Part shown: positions 22,939 to 30,481 of the stretch, in pieces
How positions within the stretch are numbered: position 1 is the stretch's first letter
Layout of the letters: every line of letters begins with the position of its first letter
Assembly (NCBI GenBank): GCA_016282135.1
Contig: JAEEKA010000088.1
Span: forward strand, 1-42,493
DNA: 42,493 nucleotides
DNA from: Oscillospiraceae bacterium
GTDB lineage: Bacteria > Bacillota > Clostridia > Oscillospirales > Oscillospiraceae
Direction: 5' to 3'
Program-made: the position numbers and the translations under genes
Notes under the pieces: generated by a model
Database searches by the model: none
Seen by the model: the letters and a program-made list of their open reading frames with translations, nothing else
Told to the model about the DNA's origin: nothing

Positions 22939-23838
22939 ATGCTGAGAGATTTTAACGCGCTGCGGGAGCTGGTGGGGGCAGGAGAGCCCAGAACCGTGGC
23001 TGTGGCCTGCGCCCATGACGCCCATACCCTGGAGGCCGTGCTCCACGCGGCCTCCGAGGGTATCCTGAAATACGTTCTGGTAGGCCATCGGGAGGAAATT
23101 CTGCGGATTGGCCGGGAGCTTGGTCATGAGATCGCCCCCGAGACCATCGTGGACGCCGAGACCGACGAGGACGCCGCCCGGCTTGCCGTGGAGCTGATTC
23201 GGGAGGACAAGGCCGATTTCCTCCAGAAGGGCTATATGCAGACCTCCACCATCCTGAAAGCGGTGGTGAATAAGCAGACCGGCATTGGTACCGGCGGGAT
23301 CATTTCCCACACCGCCTTTATCGAGATTCCCGGCTACCACAAGCTGCTGGGCGTTGCCGACGGCGGCATGGTGCCCCATCCGGACCTGGAGCAGAAGAAG
23401 GGTATTGTGAAGAACGCCGTGGAGGCCTTCCGGAGCCTGGGCTATGACAGGCCTCTGGTGGCCGCCGTCTGCGCCGCCGAAACCGTCAGTCCCAAGATTA
23501 TTGAGACGGTGGACGCCGCTGCCTTAAAGGAAGCTGCCCTGGCCGGTGAGTTCGGTGACTGCTATGTGGAAGGCCCCATTTCCTTGGACCTTGCCATGGA
23601 CCGGGCCTCCTGCGAGATCAAGAAGTACGACAGCCCTGTCAGCGGCAACACGGACATCCTGCTTGTCCCTTATATGGCGGTGGGCAATATTTTTGTAAAG
23701 GGCCTGCTGCTTTATGCCGGCGCTCGCATGGTTGGCGTTGTAACCGGCGCCAAGTGCCCCATTGCCCTCAATTCCCGCAGTGCCAGCTTTGAGGAGAAGT
23801 ACTATTCTCTCATGGCCTGCGCCGCTATCTGCCGATAA
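22939..23838 (+). CDS. ptb: Phosphate butyryltransferase-like acyltransferase
   Basis: Swaps CoA of an acyl-CoA for phosphate. The 299-residue protein is of the phosphate acetyl/butyryltransferase family with DFLQKGYMQTSTILKAV, the GVADGGMVPHPDLEQK block and SPVSGNTDILLVPYMAVGN. It lies directly after iorAB and before a butyrate-kinase homologue. The physiological substrate may be the acyl-CoA made by the 2-oxoacid oxidoreductase (aryl-acetyl-CoA or branched) rather than butyryl-CoA; this is inference from context. GGGAAG precedes the ATG. Confidence 0.9.
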   Translation: MLRDFNALRELVGAGEPRTVAVACAHDAHTLEAVLHAASEGILKYVLVGHREEILRIGRELGHEIAPETIVDAETDEDAARLAVELIREDKADFLQKGYMQTSTILKAVVNKQTGIGTGGIISHTAFIEIPGYHKLLGVADGGMVPHPDLEQKKGIVKNAVEAFRSLGYDRPLVAAVCAAETVSPKIIETVDAAALKEAALAGEFGDCYVEGPISLDLAMDRASCEIKKYDSPVSGNTDILLVPYMAVGNIFVKGLLLYAGARMVGVVTGAKCPIALNSRSASFEEKYYSLMACAAICR

Positions 23839-23841
23839 CCC

Positions 23842-23947
23842 GCAGGGCGGCCAGACTTCCGGCCGCCGTTCTCCCAGGTCTGTGCGCGGCGGCCTGGGGT
23901 CAGGCCGCCCTGCAAAACCTGTAGGGGGCGGCGCCCTCGACGCCCCG
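23842..23947. repeat. Nested hairpin plus GTAGGG-type palindrome between ptb and buk
   Basis: GCAGGGCGGCC (23842-23852) pairs with its exact complement at 23903-23913, and inside it GGCCGCC (23861-23867) pairs with GGCGGCC (23888-23894). A second unit starting GTAGGG at 23921 contains GGGGCG/CGCCCC and resembles the two units at 28080 and 28140. The rest, up to the buk start at 24012, is non-coding. Confidence 0.7.
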
Positions 23948-24011
23948 TGCCCACGAGATGACACGGAGCTCCGAATTTTCAGAGAGCCGCCCATACATAA
24001 AAGGAGTTACT

Positions 24012-25100
24012 ATGTCCCAAAAACAACTCATCATCAACCCCGGCTCCACCAGCACCAAGCTGGCCCTCTATGACGGGGAGCAGAAGGTCCTGCAAACCAG
24101 CATCGGCCACAAGCCCGAGGAGCTGCTGGCCTTTGAGAAGATTGGGGATCAGGTGCCCTTCCGTCTGGCATTGATTCAGGATTTCATGGCGCAGAACGGC
24201 GTCAAGGGCGGGGAGCTCTCCGCGGTAATCGGGCGAGGCGGTCTGGTATTCGGTCTCAAAATGGGCGGCTACGAGGTCAACGACGAGCTCTGCGAAGCTC
24301 TGGTCAACCACGACTACAGCCAGCCTCACGCCTCCAATCTGGGGGGCCTGCTGGCCCGGGCTATTGCCTCGAAGTATCACATTCCCGCCTACATCTATGA
24401 CGCCGTTACCTCCGGCGAATTGAGCCCCGTGGCGCGGATCACCGGTATGCCGGAGATTCAGCGGGCTTCTTTCAGTCACGTCCTGAACAGTCATGCCCAG
24501 GCAATCCGCTACGCGGAATCCATCGGGAAAAAATACGAGGATCTGAATTTGATCGTGTTTCATCTGGGGGGCGGCACCTCTGCCAGCGTCCATCAGCACG
24601 GGGTCATGATCGATTCCGTAGGCGACGACGACGGACAGTTCTCCCCGGAGCGCGCCGGCTGCTTCCCGTCTCTTGCGCTGGTAAAGCTCTGCTACTCCGG
24701 CAAGTACACCAAGGCGGAGATGGACAAAAAGATCCGGGGCAAGGGCGGCATGTACGCCTACCTGGGCACCAGCGACGCCCGGGAGATTGAGAAGATGATT
24801 CAAAACGGCGACGAGAAGGCGGACATGATCTACCAGGCCCAGGCCTATCAGATCGCCAAGACCATCGGCCTGCTCTCCGTTTCCCTGAAAGGCCACTGTG
24901 ACGCCATCATCCTCACCGGCGGACTGGCTTATTCCAAGCTGCTGACGGACCGCATCACCGAATACGCCGGGTTCCTGGCCCCCGTGGTGGTTATGCCCGG
25001 GGAAAACGAAATGGAAGCCCTGGCCCAGGGCGGTCTTCGAATCCTAAATGGACAGGAATGTGCAAATATTTATCATTTACCGGAAAGGAAGGAACTTTAA
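24012..25100 (+). CDS. buk: Butyrate kinase-like acyl kinase
   Basis: Transfers phosphate from an acyl phosphate to ADP, yielding ATP and the free acid. The 362-residue protein belongs to the ASKHA acetate/butyrate kinase family: NPGSTSTKLALYDGE at the N terminus, the SAVIGRGG segment, HLGGGTSASVHQHG and ILTGGLAYSK. The ATG at 24012 follows AAGGAG; upstream codons lie in repeat DNA. Its stop overlaps the aminotransferase start (TAATG). With ptb it provides substrate-level phosphorylation. Homologues act on butyrate, isobutyrate or branched acids, and aryl-acids are possible here. Confidence 0.93.
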   Translation: MSQKQLIINPGSTSTKLALYDGEQKVLQTSIGHKPEELLAFEKIGDQVPFRLALIQDFMAQNGVKGGELSAVIGRGGLVFGLKMGGYEVNDELCEALVNHDYSQPHASNLGGLLARAIASKYHIPAYIYDAVTSGELSPVARITGMPEIQRASFSHVLNSHAQAIRYAESIGKKYEDLNLIVFHLGGGTSASVHQHGVMIDSVGDDDGQFSPERAGCFPSLALVKLCYSGKYTKAEMDKKIRGKGGMYAYLGTSDAREIEKMIQNGDEKADMIYQAQAYQIAKTIGLLSVSLKGHCDAIILTGGLAYSKLLTDRITEYAGFLAPVVVMPGENEMEALAQGGLRILNGQECANIYHLPERKEL

Positions 25101-26284
25101 TGGTCGTAGAAAAATTCCATCAGATGGGTATTGCCAAGAGCCGCATTCGTGTTCTGTTTGAGTACGGCATGGAGCAGGCCGCCAAGGTCGGCAAGGAAAA
25201 CGTGTTTGATTTTTCCATCGGCAATCCCTCCGTCCCCGCCCCTGAGGCTGTGGCCGACACCGTACGCGAGCTTTTGACGATGGATCCCATTGCGCTGCAC
25301 GGTTATACGCCGGCCGGCGGCTGCGCCGAGGCCCGGGAAGCAATCGCGGCTGACCTTACCAAGCGCACCGGTACGAAGATTCGCCCGGAAAACATCTTCT
25401 TCACCTGCGGCGCGGCCCCTGCCATGACCTCCTGTATGCAGGCCCTGGCCGTGGAGAACGCGGAGTTTCTGCTGATTGCGCCGTATTTCTCCGAGTATCC
25501 CGCCTATTGCGCCTCCACCGGCGCGAAGTGCGTGGTGGTTCCTCCCGATACGGAGCACTTCCAGATCCGCTTTGACGAGCTGGAGAAGCGGATTTCCGTG
25601 AATACCCAGGCCATCATCGTCAACTCTCCCAACAACCCCTCCGGCGTCATCTACAGCGTCGAGACCCTGAAGACCCTGGCGGAGCTGCTGACCCGGAAAA
25701 GCAAGGAGATCGGCCATCCCATTTACATCTTCTCCGACGAGCCCTACCGGGAACTGACCTATGACGGACTGGATGCCGCCTATATTCCCGCCATCTATCC
25801 CAATACCATCATCTGCTACTCTTATTCCAAGATTCTGTCCATGCCCGGTGAGCGTATCGGTTACGTCTGCGTGCCGGATTGCTGTGAGGACAGCGAGGCA
25901 GTCTATGCGGCCATTGCCGGTGCGGCCCGTGCCCTGGGCCATGTCTGTGCCCCCTCTCTGTGGCAGCGTGTCGTGGCCCGGAATACCCATCTGCGCCCGG
26001 ATCTTGCCACCTACGACAATAACCGGAAAACTCTTTACGCGGAACTGACCAAGTTGGGTTTCCGCTGTGTCAAGCCCCAAGGCGCTTTCTACATGATGGT
26101 CGCCGCTCCCGATGGCAATTCCGAGGGCTTCTCCGACCGCGCCAAGGAACTGAACATCCTGGGCGTACCCTGTGACGGCTTTGGCTGCCCGGGTTTTGTC
26201 CGATTCAGCACCTGTGTCAGCCCGGCCATGATTCAGCGCAGCCTGCCCAGCTTCAAGAAGCTGGCGGAATCCTACGGACTGTAG
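25100..26284 (+). CDS. PLP-dependent aminotransferase, class I/II
   Basis: The 394-residue fold-type I aminotransferase shows FSIGNPSVPAP near the N terminus, HGYTPAGGCAEAREAIA, NSPNNPSGVIY, FSDEPYRELTYDG and the PLP-lysine block SYSKILSMPGERIGY. In this operon it would supply the 2-oxoacid for IorAB from the matching amino acid. It overlaps the buk stop by one base, with GGAAGG upstream. Aspartate-family and aromatic aminotransferases look alike here, so the amino-acid substrate is inferred only from neighbours. Confidence 0.9.
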   Translation: MVVEKFHQMGIAKSRIRVLFEYGMEQAAKVGKENVFDFSIGNPSVPAPEAVADTVRELLTMDPIALHGYTPAGGCAEAREAIAADLTKRTGTKIRPENIFFTCGAAPAMTSCMQALAVENAEFLLIAPYFSEYPAYCASTGAKCVVVPPDTEHFQIRFDELEKRISVNTQAIIVNSPNNPSGVIYSVETLKTLAELLTRKSKEIGHPIYIFSDEPYRELTYDGLDAAYIPAIYPNTIICYSYSKILSMPGERIGYVCVPDCCEDSEAVYAAIAGAARALGHVCAPSLWQRVVARNTHLRPDLATYDNNRKTLYAELTKLGFRCVKPQGAFYMMVAAPDGNSEGFSDRAKELNILGVPCDGFGCPGFVRFSTCVSPAMIQRSLPSFKKLAESYGL

Positions 26285-26286
26285 AC

Positions 26287-26376
26287 AGGGAAGAGGGAAG
26301 AAGTAAGAATTAGATCGGTTATCGTTTCATTTACCTCTTAATTCTTACCTTTTACTTCTTATCCCTTACCTCTTAC
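26287..26376. repeat. Heptamer array, CTCTTAC type, with inverted arm
   Basis: Six 7-bp units (CTCTTAA, TTCTTAC, CTTTTAC, TTCTTAT, CCCTTAC, CTCTTAC) run from 26335 to 26376. Complementary purine-rich units (AGGGAAG twice, AAGTAAG) precede them at about 26288-26308. The two halves give a perfect 10-bp inverted repeat, GTAAGAATTA (26303-26312) with 26339-26348. It fills the gap between the aminotransferase and the lyase gene. Confidence 0.85.
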
Positions 26377-26408
26377 ATTTACATTTTTACCTCATGGAGG
26401 AATTAATG

Positions 26409-28049
26409 ATGAGCAATGAGTATCCCCTGAATGTCAAGACCCCGCGCAGCTTTACCTACGTCACCCGCAACATCCCCGAGGTCACCGTGGAGCAGCGGGA
26501 ACGGGCCCTGAAGGCCACTCATTATAACGAATTTGCTTTCCCTGCCGGCATGCTGACCATTGATATGCTCTCCGACTCCGGCACCACCGCCATGACCGAC
26601 GTTCAGTGGTCCACCATGTTCCTGGGCGACGAGTCCTATGGCCGCAACAAGGGCTACTACGTCCTGCTGGAGGCCTTCCGCGACATCTTTGAGCGCGGCG
26701 GCGAGAAAAATTGGAAGAAGTCCATCGACCTCATCCGCACCGACTGCAAGGACATCGAAAAGCTGATGAACGAGCTCTACCTCTGCGAGTATGAGGGCGG
26801 CCTCTTCAACGGCGGCGCGGCGCAGCTGGAACGCCCCAACGCTTTCCTGATCCAGCAGGGAAGAGCGGCCGAATCCGTTCTGTTCGAGATGGTCAAGAAG
26901 ATCATGGGCGCCCGGCATCCCGGCAAGGTCTTCACCATCCCCTCCAACGGCCACTTTGACACCACCGAGGGCAACATCAAGCAGATGGGCTCCATCCCCC
27001 GCAACCTCTACAACAAGGAGCTGCTCTACGAAGTCCCCGAAGGCGGCAAGTACGAGAAGAACCCGTTTAAGGGCGATATGGACGTGAAGAAGCTGGAGGA
27101 GCTGATTCAGACCGTCGGTCCCGAGAACGTCCCCCTGATTTATACCACCATCACCAACAACACCGTTTGCGGCCAGGCTGTGTCCATGAAGTCCATCCGG
27201 GAGACCGCCAAGATCGCTGAGAAGTACGACATCCCCTTCATGTTCGACGTGGCCCGCTGGGCGGAGAACTGCTACTTCATCAAGGTCAACGAAGAGGGTT
27301 ATGCCGATAAGTCCATTGCTGAAATCGCTACCGAGATGTTCTCCTACTGCGACGGCTTCACCATGTCCGCCAAGAAGAACGGCCACGCCAATATGGGCGG
27401 CATGCTGGCCTTCCGGGACAAGGGCCGCTTCTGGAGAAAGTTCTCCGACTTCAACCCCGACGGCACCGTCAAGACCGACGTGGGCGTCCTGCTCAAGGTC
27501 AAGCAGATTTCCTGCTACGGCAACGACTCCTACGGCGGCATGTCCGGCCGTGACATTATGGCCCTGGCCGCGGGCCTCTATGAGGAGTGCAACTTCAACT
27601 ATCAGGAAGCCCGCGTGCAGCAGTGCGAATACCTGGCCCAGGGTCTCTACAAGGCCGGTGTCAAGGGCGTCATCCTGCCCGCCGGCGGCCACGGCGTCTA
27701 CATCAACATGACGGAGTTCTTCGACGGCAAGCGCGACCATGAGAAGTTTGCCGGACAGGGCTTCTCTATCGAGTTGATTCGGCGCTACGGCATCCGTACC
27801 GCGGAGCTGGGCGACTACTCCATGGAGTACGACCTCAAGACCCCCGAGCAGCAGGAAGAGGTCTGCAACGTGGTCCGCTTTGCAATCAACCGCAGCATGT
27901 TCAGCCAGGAGCACATGGATTACGTCATCGCTGCGGTCAAGGCTCTCTACGAGGACCGGGAGTCCATCCCCAACGTCCGCATCGTCAAGGGCAAGAACCT
28001 GCCCATGCGTCACTTCCACGCCTTCCTGGAGACCTATCCCAACGAGTAA
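26409..28049 (+). CDS. Tryptophanase/tyrosine phenol-lyase family beta-eliminating lyase
   Basis: A PLP enzyme of the family that splits aromatic amino acids into pyruvate, ammonia and an aromatic ring. The 546-residue protein (family usual about 460-475) keeps SDSGTTAMTD (55-64), QGRAAESVLF, VPLIYTTITNN, FMFDVARWAEN (D280, R283) and the PLP-lysine block TMSAKKNG (K323 probable). It has about 48 extra residues (about 97-143), between the first helix and the QGRAAE block, that are absent from TnaA and Tpl as I know them. The SAKK motif resembles tryptophanase more than SGKK of Tpl. ATG codons at 26406 and 26409 both follow GGAGG; the second has better spacing. The substrate is not assured. Confidence 0.85.
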   Translation: MSNEYPLNVKTPRSFTYVTRNIPEVTVEQRERALKATHYNEFAFPAGMLTIDMLSDSGTTAMTDVQWSTMFLGDESYGRNKGYYVLLEAFRDIFERGGEKNWKKSIDLIRTDCKDIEKLMNELYLCEYEGGLFNGGAAQLERPNAFLIQQGRAAESVLFEMVKKIMGARHPGKVFTIPSNGHFDTTEGNIKQMGSIPRNLYNKELLYEVPEGGKYEKNPFKGDMDVKKLEELIQTVGPENVPLIYTTITNNTVCGQAVSMKSIRETAKIAEKYDIPFMFDVARWAENCYFIKVNEEGYADKSIAEIATEMFSYCDGFTMSAKKNGHANMGGMLAFRDKGRFWRKFSDFNPDGTVKTDVGVLLKVKQISCYGNDSYGGMSGRDIMALAAGLYEECNFNYQEARVQQCEYLAQGLYKAGVKGVILPAGGHGVYINMTEFFDGKRDHEKFAGQGFSIELIRRYGIRTAELGDYSMEYDLKTPEQQEEVCNVVRFAINRSMFSQEHMDYVIAAVKALYEDRESIPNVRIVKGKNLPMRHFHAFLETYPNE

Positions 28050-28077
28050 TCAGGGATCAGGGATCAAGGATCAGGGA
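28050..28077. repeat. Heptamer tandem repeat, TCAGGGA type, 4 units
   Basis: Four units (TCAGGGA, TCAGGGA, TCAAGGA, TCAGGGA) start at the very next base after the lyase stop codon. Confidence 0.88.
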
Positions 28078-28079
28078 GC

Positions 28080-28163
28080 GTAGGGACGGCACTCTGCCGT
28101 CCGCGACACGCACCGGCCCCTGCGCGTGCGTCAACGCCCGTAGGGACAAGCATTGCTTGTCCG
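28080..28163. repeat. Two GTAGGG-type variable palindromes
   Basis: Unit 1 (28080-28103) holds GGACGGCA/TGCCGTCC; unit 2 (28140-28163) holds GGACAAGCA/TGCTTGTCC. Both begin GTAGGGAC and end GTCCG, but the inner arms differ with compensating changes, so the fold rather than the sequence is kept. A third imperfect hairpin (about 28104-28131, CACGCAC/GTGCGTC type) lies between them. Confidence 0.78.
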
Positions 28164-28205
28164 CCTGCTTCCTGGTTTTGAGCGGTGACCCGAGGACGGG
28201 GGAAG

Positions 28206-28273
28206 CGGATTCTTCGCTTCGCTCAGAATGACACGAAAGAACAAACGCCCTCCGGCCAATGGCCGGGGGGCGT
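28206..28273. repeat. TTCGCTTCGCTCAGAATGAC-type repeat and GC-rich hairpin
   Basis: A short unit with ATTCT/AGAAT ends (28209-28229) of a kind common as a dispersed bacterial repeat is followed by a 13-bp hairpin (28245-28257 with 28261-28273, loop AAT, one G-T pair). On the minus strand the hairpin runs into GTTTGTTC. The hairpin may end transcription from the lyase operon before the hydrolase gene at 28290. Confidence 0.6.
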
Positions 28274-28289
28274 CTCATAGGATGAAAAC

Positions 28290-29132
28290 ATGGTACATTT
28301 TGACGTATATCCCATCAACGAGCATATTACGGGATTCTTGGGCCGCTTCCATGAGCGGATGTATCTGGTCCGTGGCACGGAGCGTTCAGCGCTGATCGAC
28401 ACCGGCTGCGGCTTCGGCTCTCTCAAGGCCGAGGTGGACAAGGTCAACGGGGACAAGCCGCTGATCGTCCTGTTGACTCACGGCCACCAGGACCACGCCA
28501 TGGGGGCAGTGGAATTTGACGAGGTCTATCTGAACCCGGAGGAGGAAGAGGTCTACACCCGCCAGACGGACCGGGACTACCGGCTCTGGGGGCTGAAGAT
28601 ATCCCGGGACGCGGTCAACGTCACCCCGGACGACCTGCTGACGCCTGCGCCGTTCAGCCATTTTCGCCCCCTGCGGGAGGGCGACGTCTTCGACCTGGGC
28701 GGTATCACTCTGGAGGCCTTTTCCTGCCCTGGGCACACCCGGGGGAATCTTGTGATTTTGGACCGGGAGGACCGCATGCTCTTTTCCGGCGACGCCGTGA
28801 GCCGGGCCAGCTTCCTGCTGGGCCGGGAATCGACTTCCGTGGAGGAATTCCGGGACGGCCTGATTCGGTTAAAGGGCCTGCTGGAGGGACGTGTGGACCG
28901 GATTTTGGAGGGTCACGGCAACGGGGAACTGCCGTTTGCGATTTTTGACGCGGTGATCCAGGTCTGCAATGAGGTTCTGGAAGGGAATACCGACCGGATT
29001 CCTTATGACCTGCGGGGTTACGTTGGCTTCACCGCCAAGGCCCGAAAGCCCCACTCCCTGGATCGGGTGGACGGCGGCTACGGCAATTTGATCTACCGGG
29101 AGGACAAGCTCTGGAAAAGCCAGATGCAGTGA
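28290..29132 (+). CDS. MBL-fold metallo-hydrolase
   Basis: The 280-residue metallo-beta-lactamase-fold hydrolase has the metal-site THGHQDH (H64, H66, D68, H69), a second histidine in CPGHTRGN (H149), the bridging aspartate in FSGDAV (D168) and H209 in EGHGN. These match a two-metal hydrolase of the glyoxalase II or lactonase-like branch. The substrate cannot be named. The start ATG has AGGA upstream; no strong promoter is visible in the repeat-rich gap before it. The C-terminal 60 residues after the last histidine are an extra, family-specific extension. Confidence 0.88.
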   Translation: MVHFDVYPINEHITGFLGRFHERMYLVRGTERSALIDTGCGFGSLKAEVDKVNGDKPLIVLLTHGHQDHAMGAVEFDEVYLNPEEEEVYTRQTDRDYRLWGLKISRDAVNVTPDDLLTPAPFSHFRPLREGDVFDLGGITLEAFSCPGHTRGNLVILDREDRMLFSGDAVSRASFLLGRESTSVEEFRDGLIRLKGLLEGRVDRILEGHGNGELPFAIFDAVIQVCNEVLEGNTDRIPYDLRGYVGFTAKARKPHSLDRVDGGYGNLIYREDKLWKSQMQ

Positions 29133-29142
29133 CCGATTTCTG

Positions 29143-29171
29143 TTGCAATCCTTCGTCGATTTTGATAAAAT
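29143..29171 (+). promoter_or_regulatory. Promoter upstream of the flavin-reductase-like gene
   Basis: TTGCAA (29143-29148), 17 bp, TAAAAT (29166-29171), about 30 bases before the start codon. It probably also serves the next two genes. Confidence 0.62.
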
Positions 29172-29201
29172 GATTCCATCATATAATTGGGAGGAATTTC
29201 T

Positions 29202-29759
29202 ATGATTCGCCGCAAACTGAGTTTGTCCGAATGCGCCGCTCTGGCGGCGGAAACGCTGCCCAAGGGCATTTTACTGACCTCCGCCGCTGGAGACAAGGTG
29301 AATTCCATGGTGATCGGCTGGGGAACCGTGGGCGTCAACTGGGGTCGCCCTGTTTTTGCTGCCTACGTCCGCACCGGCCGTTTTACCAGGGATCTGCTGG
29401 ATCAGAACCCGGAATTCACAGTCAATATCCCCCTCGGTGACCCGGATAAAGACGCTATCGCGGTCTGCGGCGGCAAGAGCGGCAGAGATATGGATAAGCT
29501 TGCCGCCTGCGGCCTGCACACCGTCCCCGGCGAAAGCGTCACCGTTCCTGCCATTCGGGAATTCCCGGTGACAATGGAGTGCAAAATCATTTATCGCCAG
29601 GTTCAGGACCCCGGCCTGCTGCCGGAAGAGCTTGCCTCTCGATACTATCCACAGGAAAAGGAAAGCAGCTTCTCCGGCTCCAACCGGGACGCTCACGTGA
29701 CCTATTTCGGCGAGATCGTAAACGCATACGTGCTGGAGCCCGAGGCAGGGGAGAACTGA
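29202..29759 (+). CDS. Flavin reductase-like FMN-binding protein
   Basis: The 185-residue protein has the split-barrel flavin-reductase fold: LPKGILLTSAAGDKVNSMVIGWGTVGVNWGRPVFAAYVR near the N terminus, then SSFSGSNRDAHVTYFGEIVNAYV at the end. Such proteins bind FMN and reduce flavins or small substrates; the partner is unknown. The ATG at 29202 has GGGAGG nine bases upstream. It lies three bases before the gamma-glutamyl hydrolase gene, with its own promoter. The function is stated only at family level. Confidence 0.85.
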   Translation: MIRRKLSLSECAALAAETLPKGILLTSAAGDKVNSMVIGWGTVGVNWGRPVFAAYVRTGRFTRDLLDQNPEFTVNIPLGDPDKDAIAVCGGKSGRDMDKLAACGLHTVPGESVTVPAIREFPVTMECKIIYRQVQDPGLLPEELASRYYPQEKESSFSGSNRDAHVTYFGEIVNAYVLEPEAGEN

Positions 29760-29762
29760 AGC

Positions 29763-30461
29763 ATGAAAAAGCCCATCATCGGCGTACTGCCCCTCTATGA
29801 CAGGGAGAAGGATTCCTACTGGATGCTTCCCGCCTATTTTCAGGGCTTGGAGCATGCGGGAGCCCTGCCTGTGATGCTGCCGTTGGACGGCGCGGAGCAC
29901 TGCGAACAGCTGTTGGAGCTCTGTGACGGCCTTCTCTTTACCGGCGGGCAGGACGTGGACCCGGCCCTTTATGGGGAAGAGGTTCTGGACTGCTGCGGGG
30001 AATTATGCCTCGCTCGGGATCAACTGGAGGCAGCTCTTCTGCAATCTGCAATCAAGCGAAATAAACCAATTCTTGGCATTTGCCGCGGCCTGCAGCTAAT
30101 CAACGCCGCCTTGGGCGGAACGCTTTGGCAGGACTTGCCCAGTCAACGCCCGGACAGTCGGAATCACCGCATGGAGCGACCCTACGATCGGGCAGAGCAT
30201 CCGGTGACGCTCTCCGGTCCGCTGGAGGCCCTATACGCATCGAAAACGCTCGGGGTCAACTCCTGTCACCATCAGGGAATTAAAACGCTGGCCCCCGGCC
30301 TGGAGCCTATGGCCATTGCTGACGACGGCCTCATCGAAGCCGTTTTCCACCCCGATCATCCCTTTCTCTGGGCTGTCCAGTGGCACCCGGAGTTCTTCGA
30401 TCCTGCCAAGGGGCCTGGAACGGTTCTTTTCCGGGCCTTTGCGGAAGCGGCTGTGAAATAG
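29763..30461 (+). CDS. Gamma-glutamyl-gamma-aminobutyrate hydrolase family protein
   Basis: A class I glutamine-amidotransferase-like hydrolase (peptidase C26, PuuD type), 232 residues. It has the oxyanion region FTGGQDVDP (59-67), nucleophile C107 in GICRGLQ, and catalytic H208 and E210 in QWHPE. Known members cleave gamma-glutamyl-GABA or similar amides. No other putrescine-pathway gene is nearby, so the natural substrate is open. Transcribed with the flavin reductase-like gene before it and the acetyltransferase after it, with short gaps. Confidence 0.9.
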   Translation: MKKPIIGVLPLYDREKDSYWMLPAYFQGLEHAGALPVMLPLDGAEHCEQLLELCDGLLFTGGQDVDPALYGEEVLDCCGELCLARDQLEAALLQSAIKRNKPILGICRGLQLINAALGGTLWQDLPSQRPDSRNHRMERPYDRAEHPVTLSGPLEALYASKTLGVNSCHHQGIKTLAPGLEPMAIADDGLIEAVFHPDHPFLWAVQWHPEFFDPAKGPGTVLFRAFAEAAVK

Positions 30462-30481
30462 ACAGAAAAAGGAGTCGTACT

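Noticed and set aside
26403..28019. A 538-codon antisense frame over the tryptophanase-family gene
   Set aside because: It is composed of low-complexity valine/glycine/leucine-rich translation with no fold-like pattern; the sense frame has the PLP motifs.
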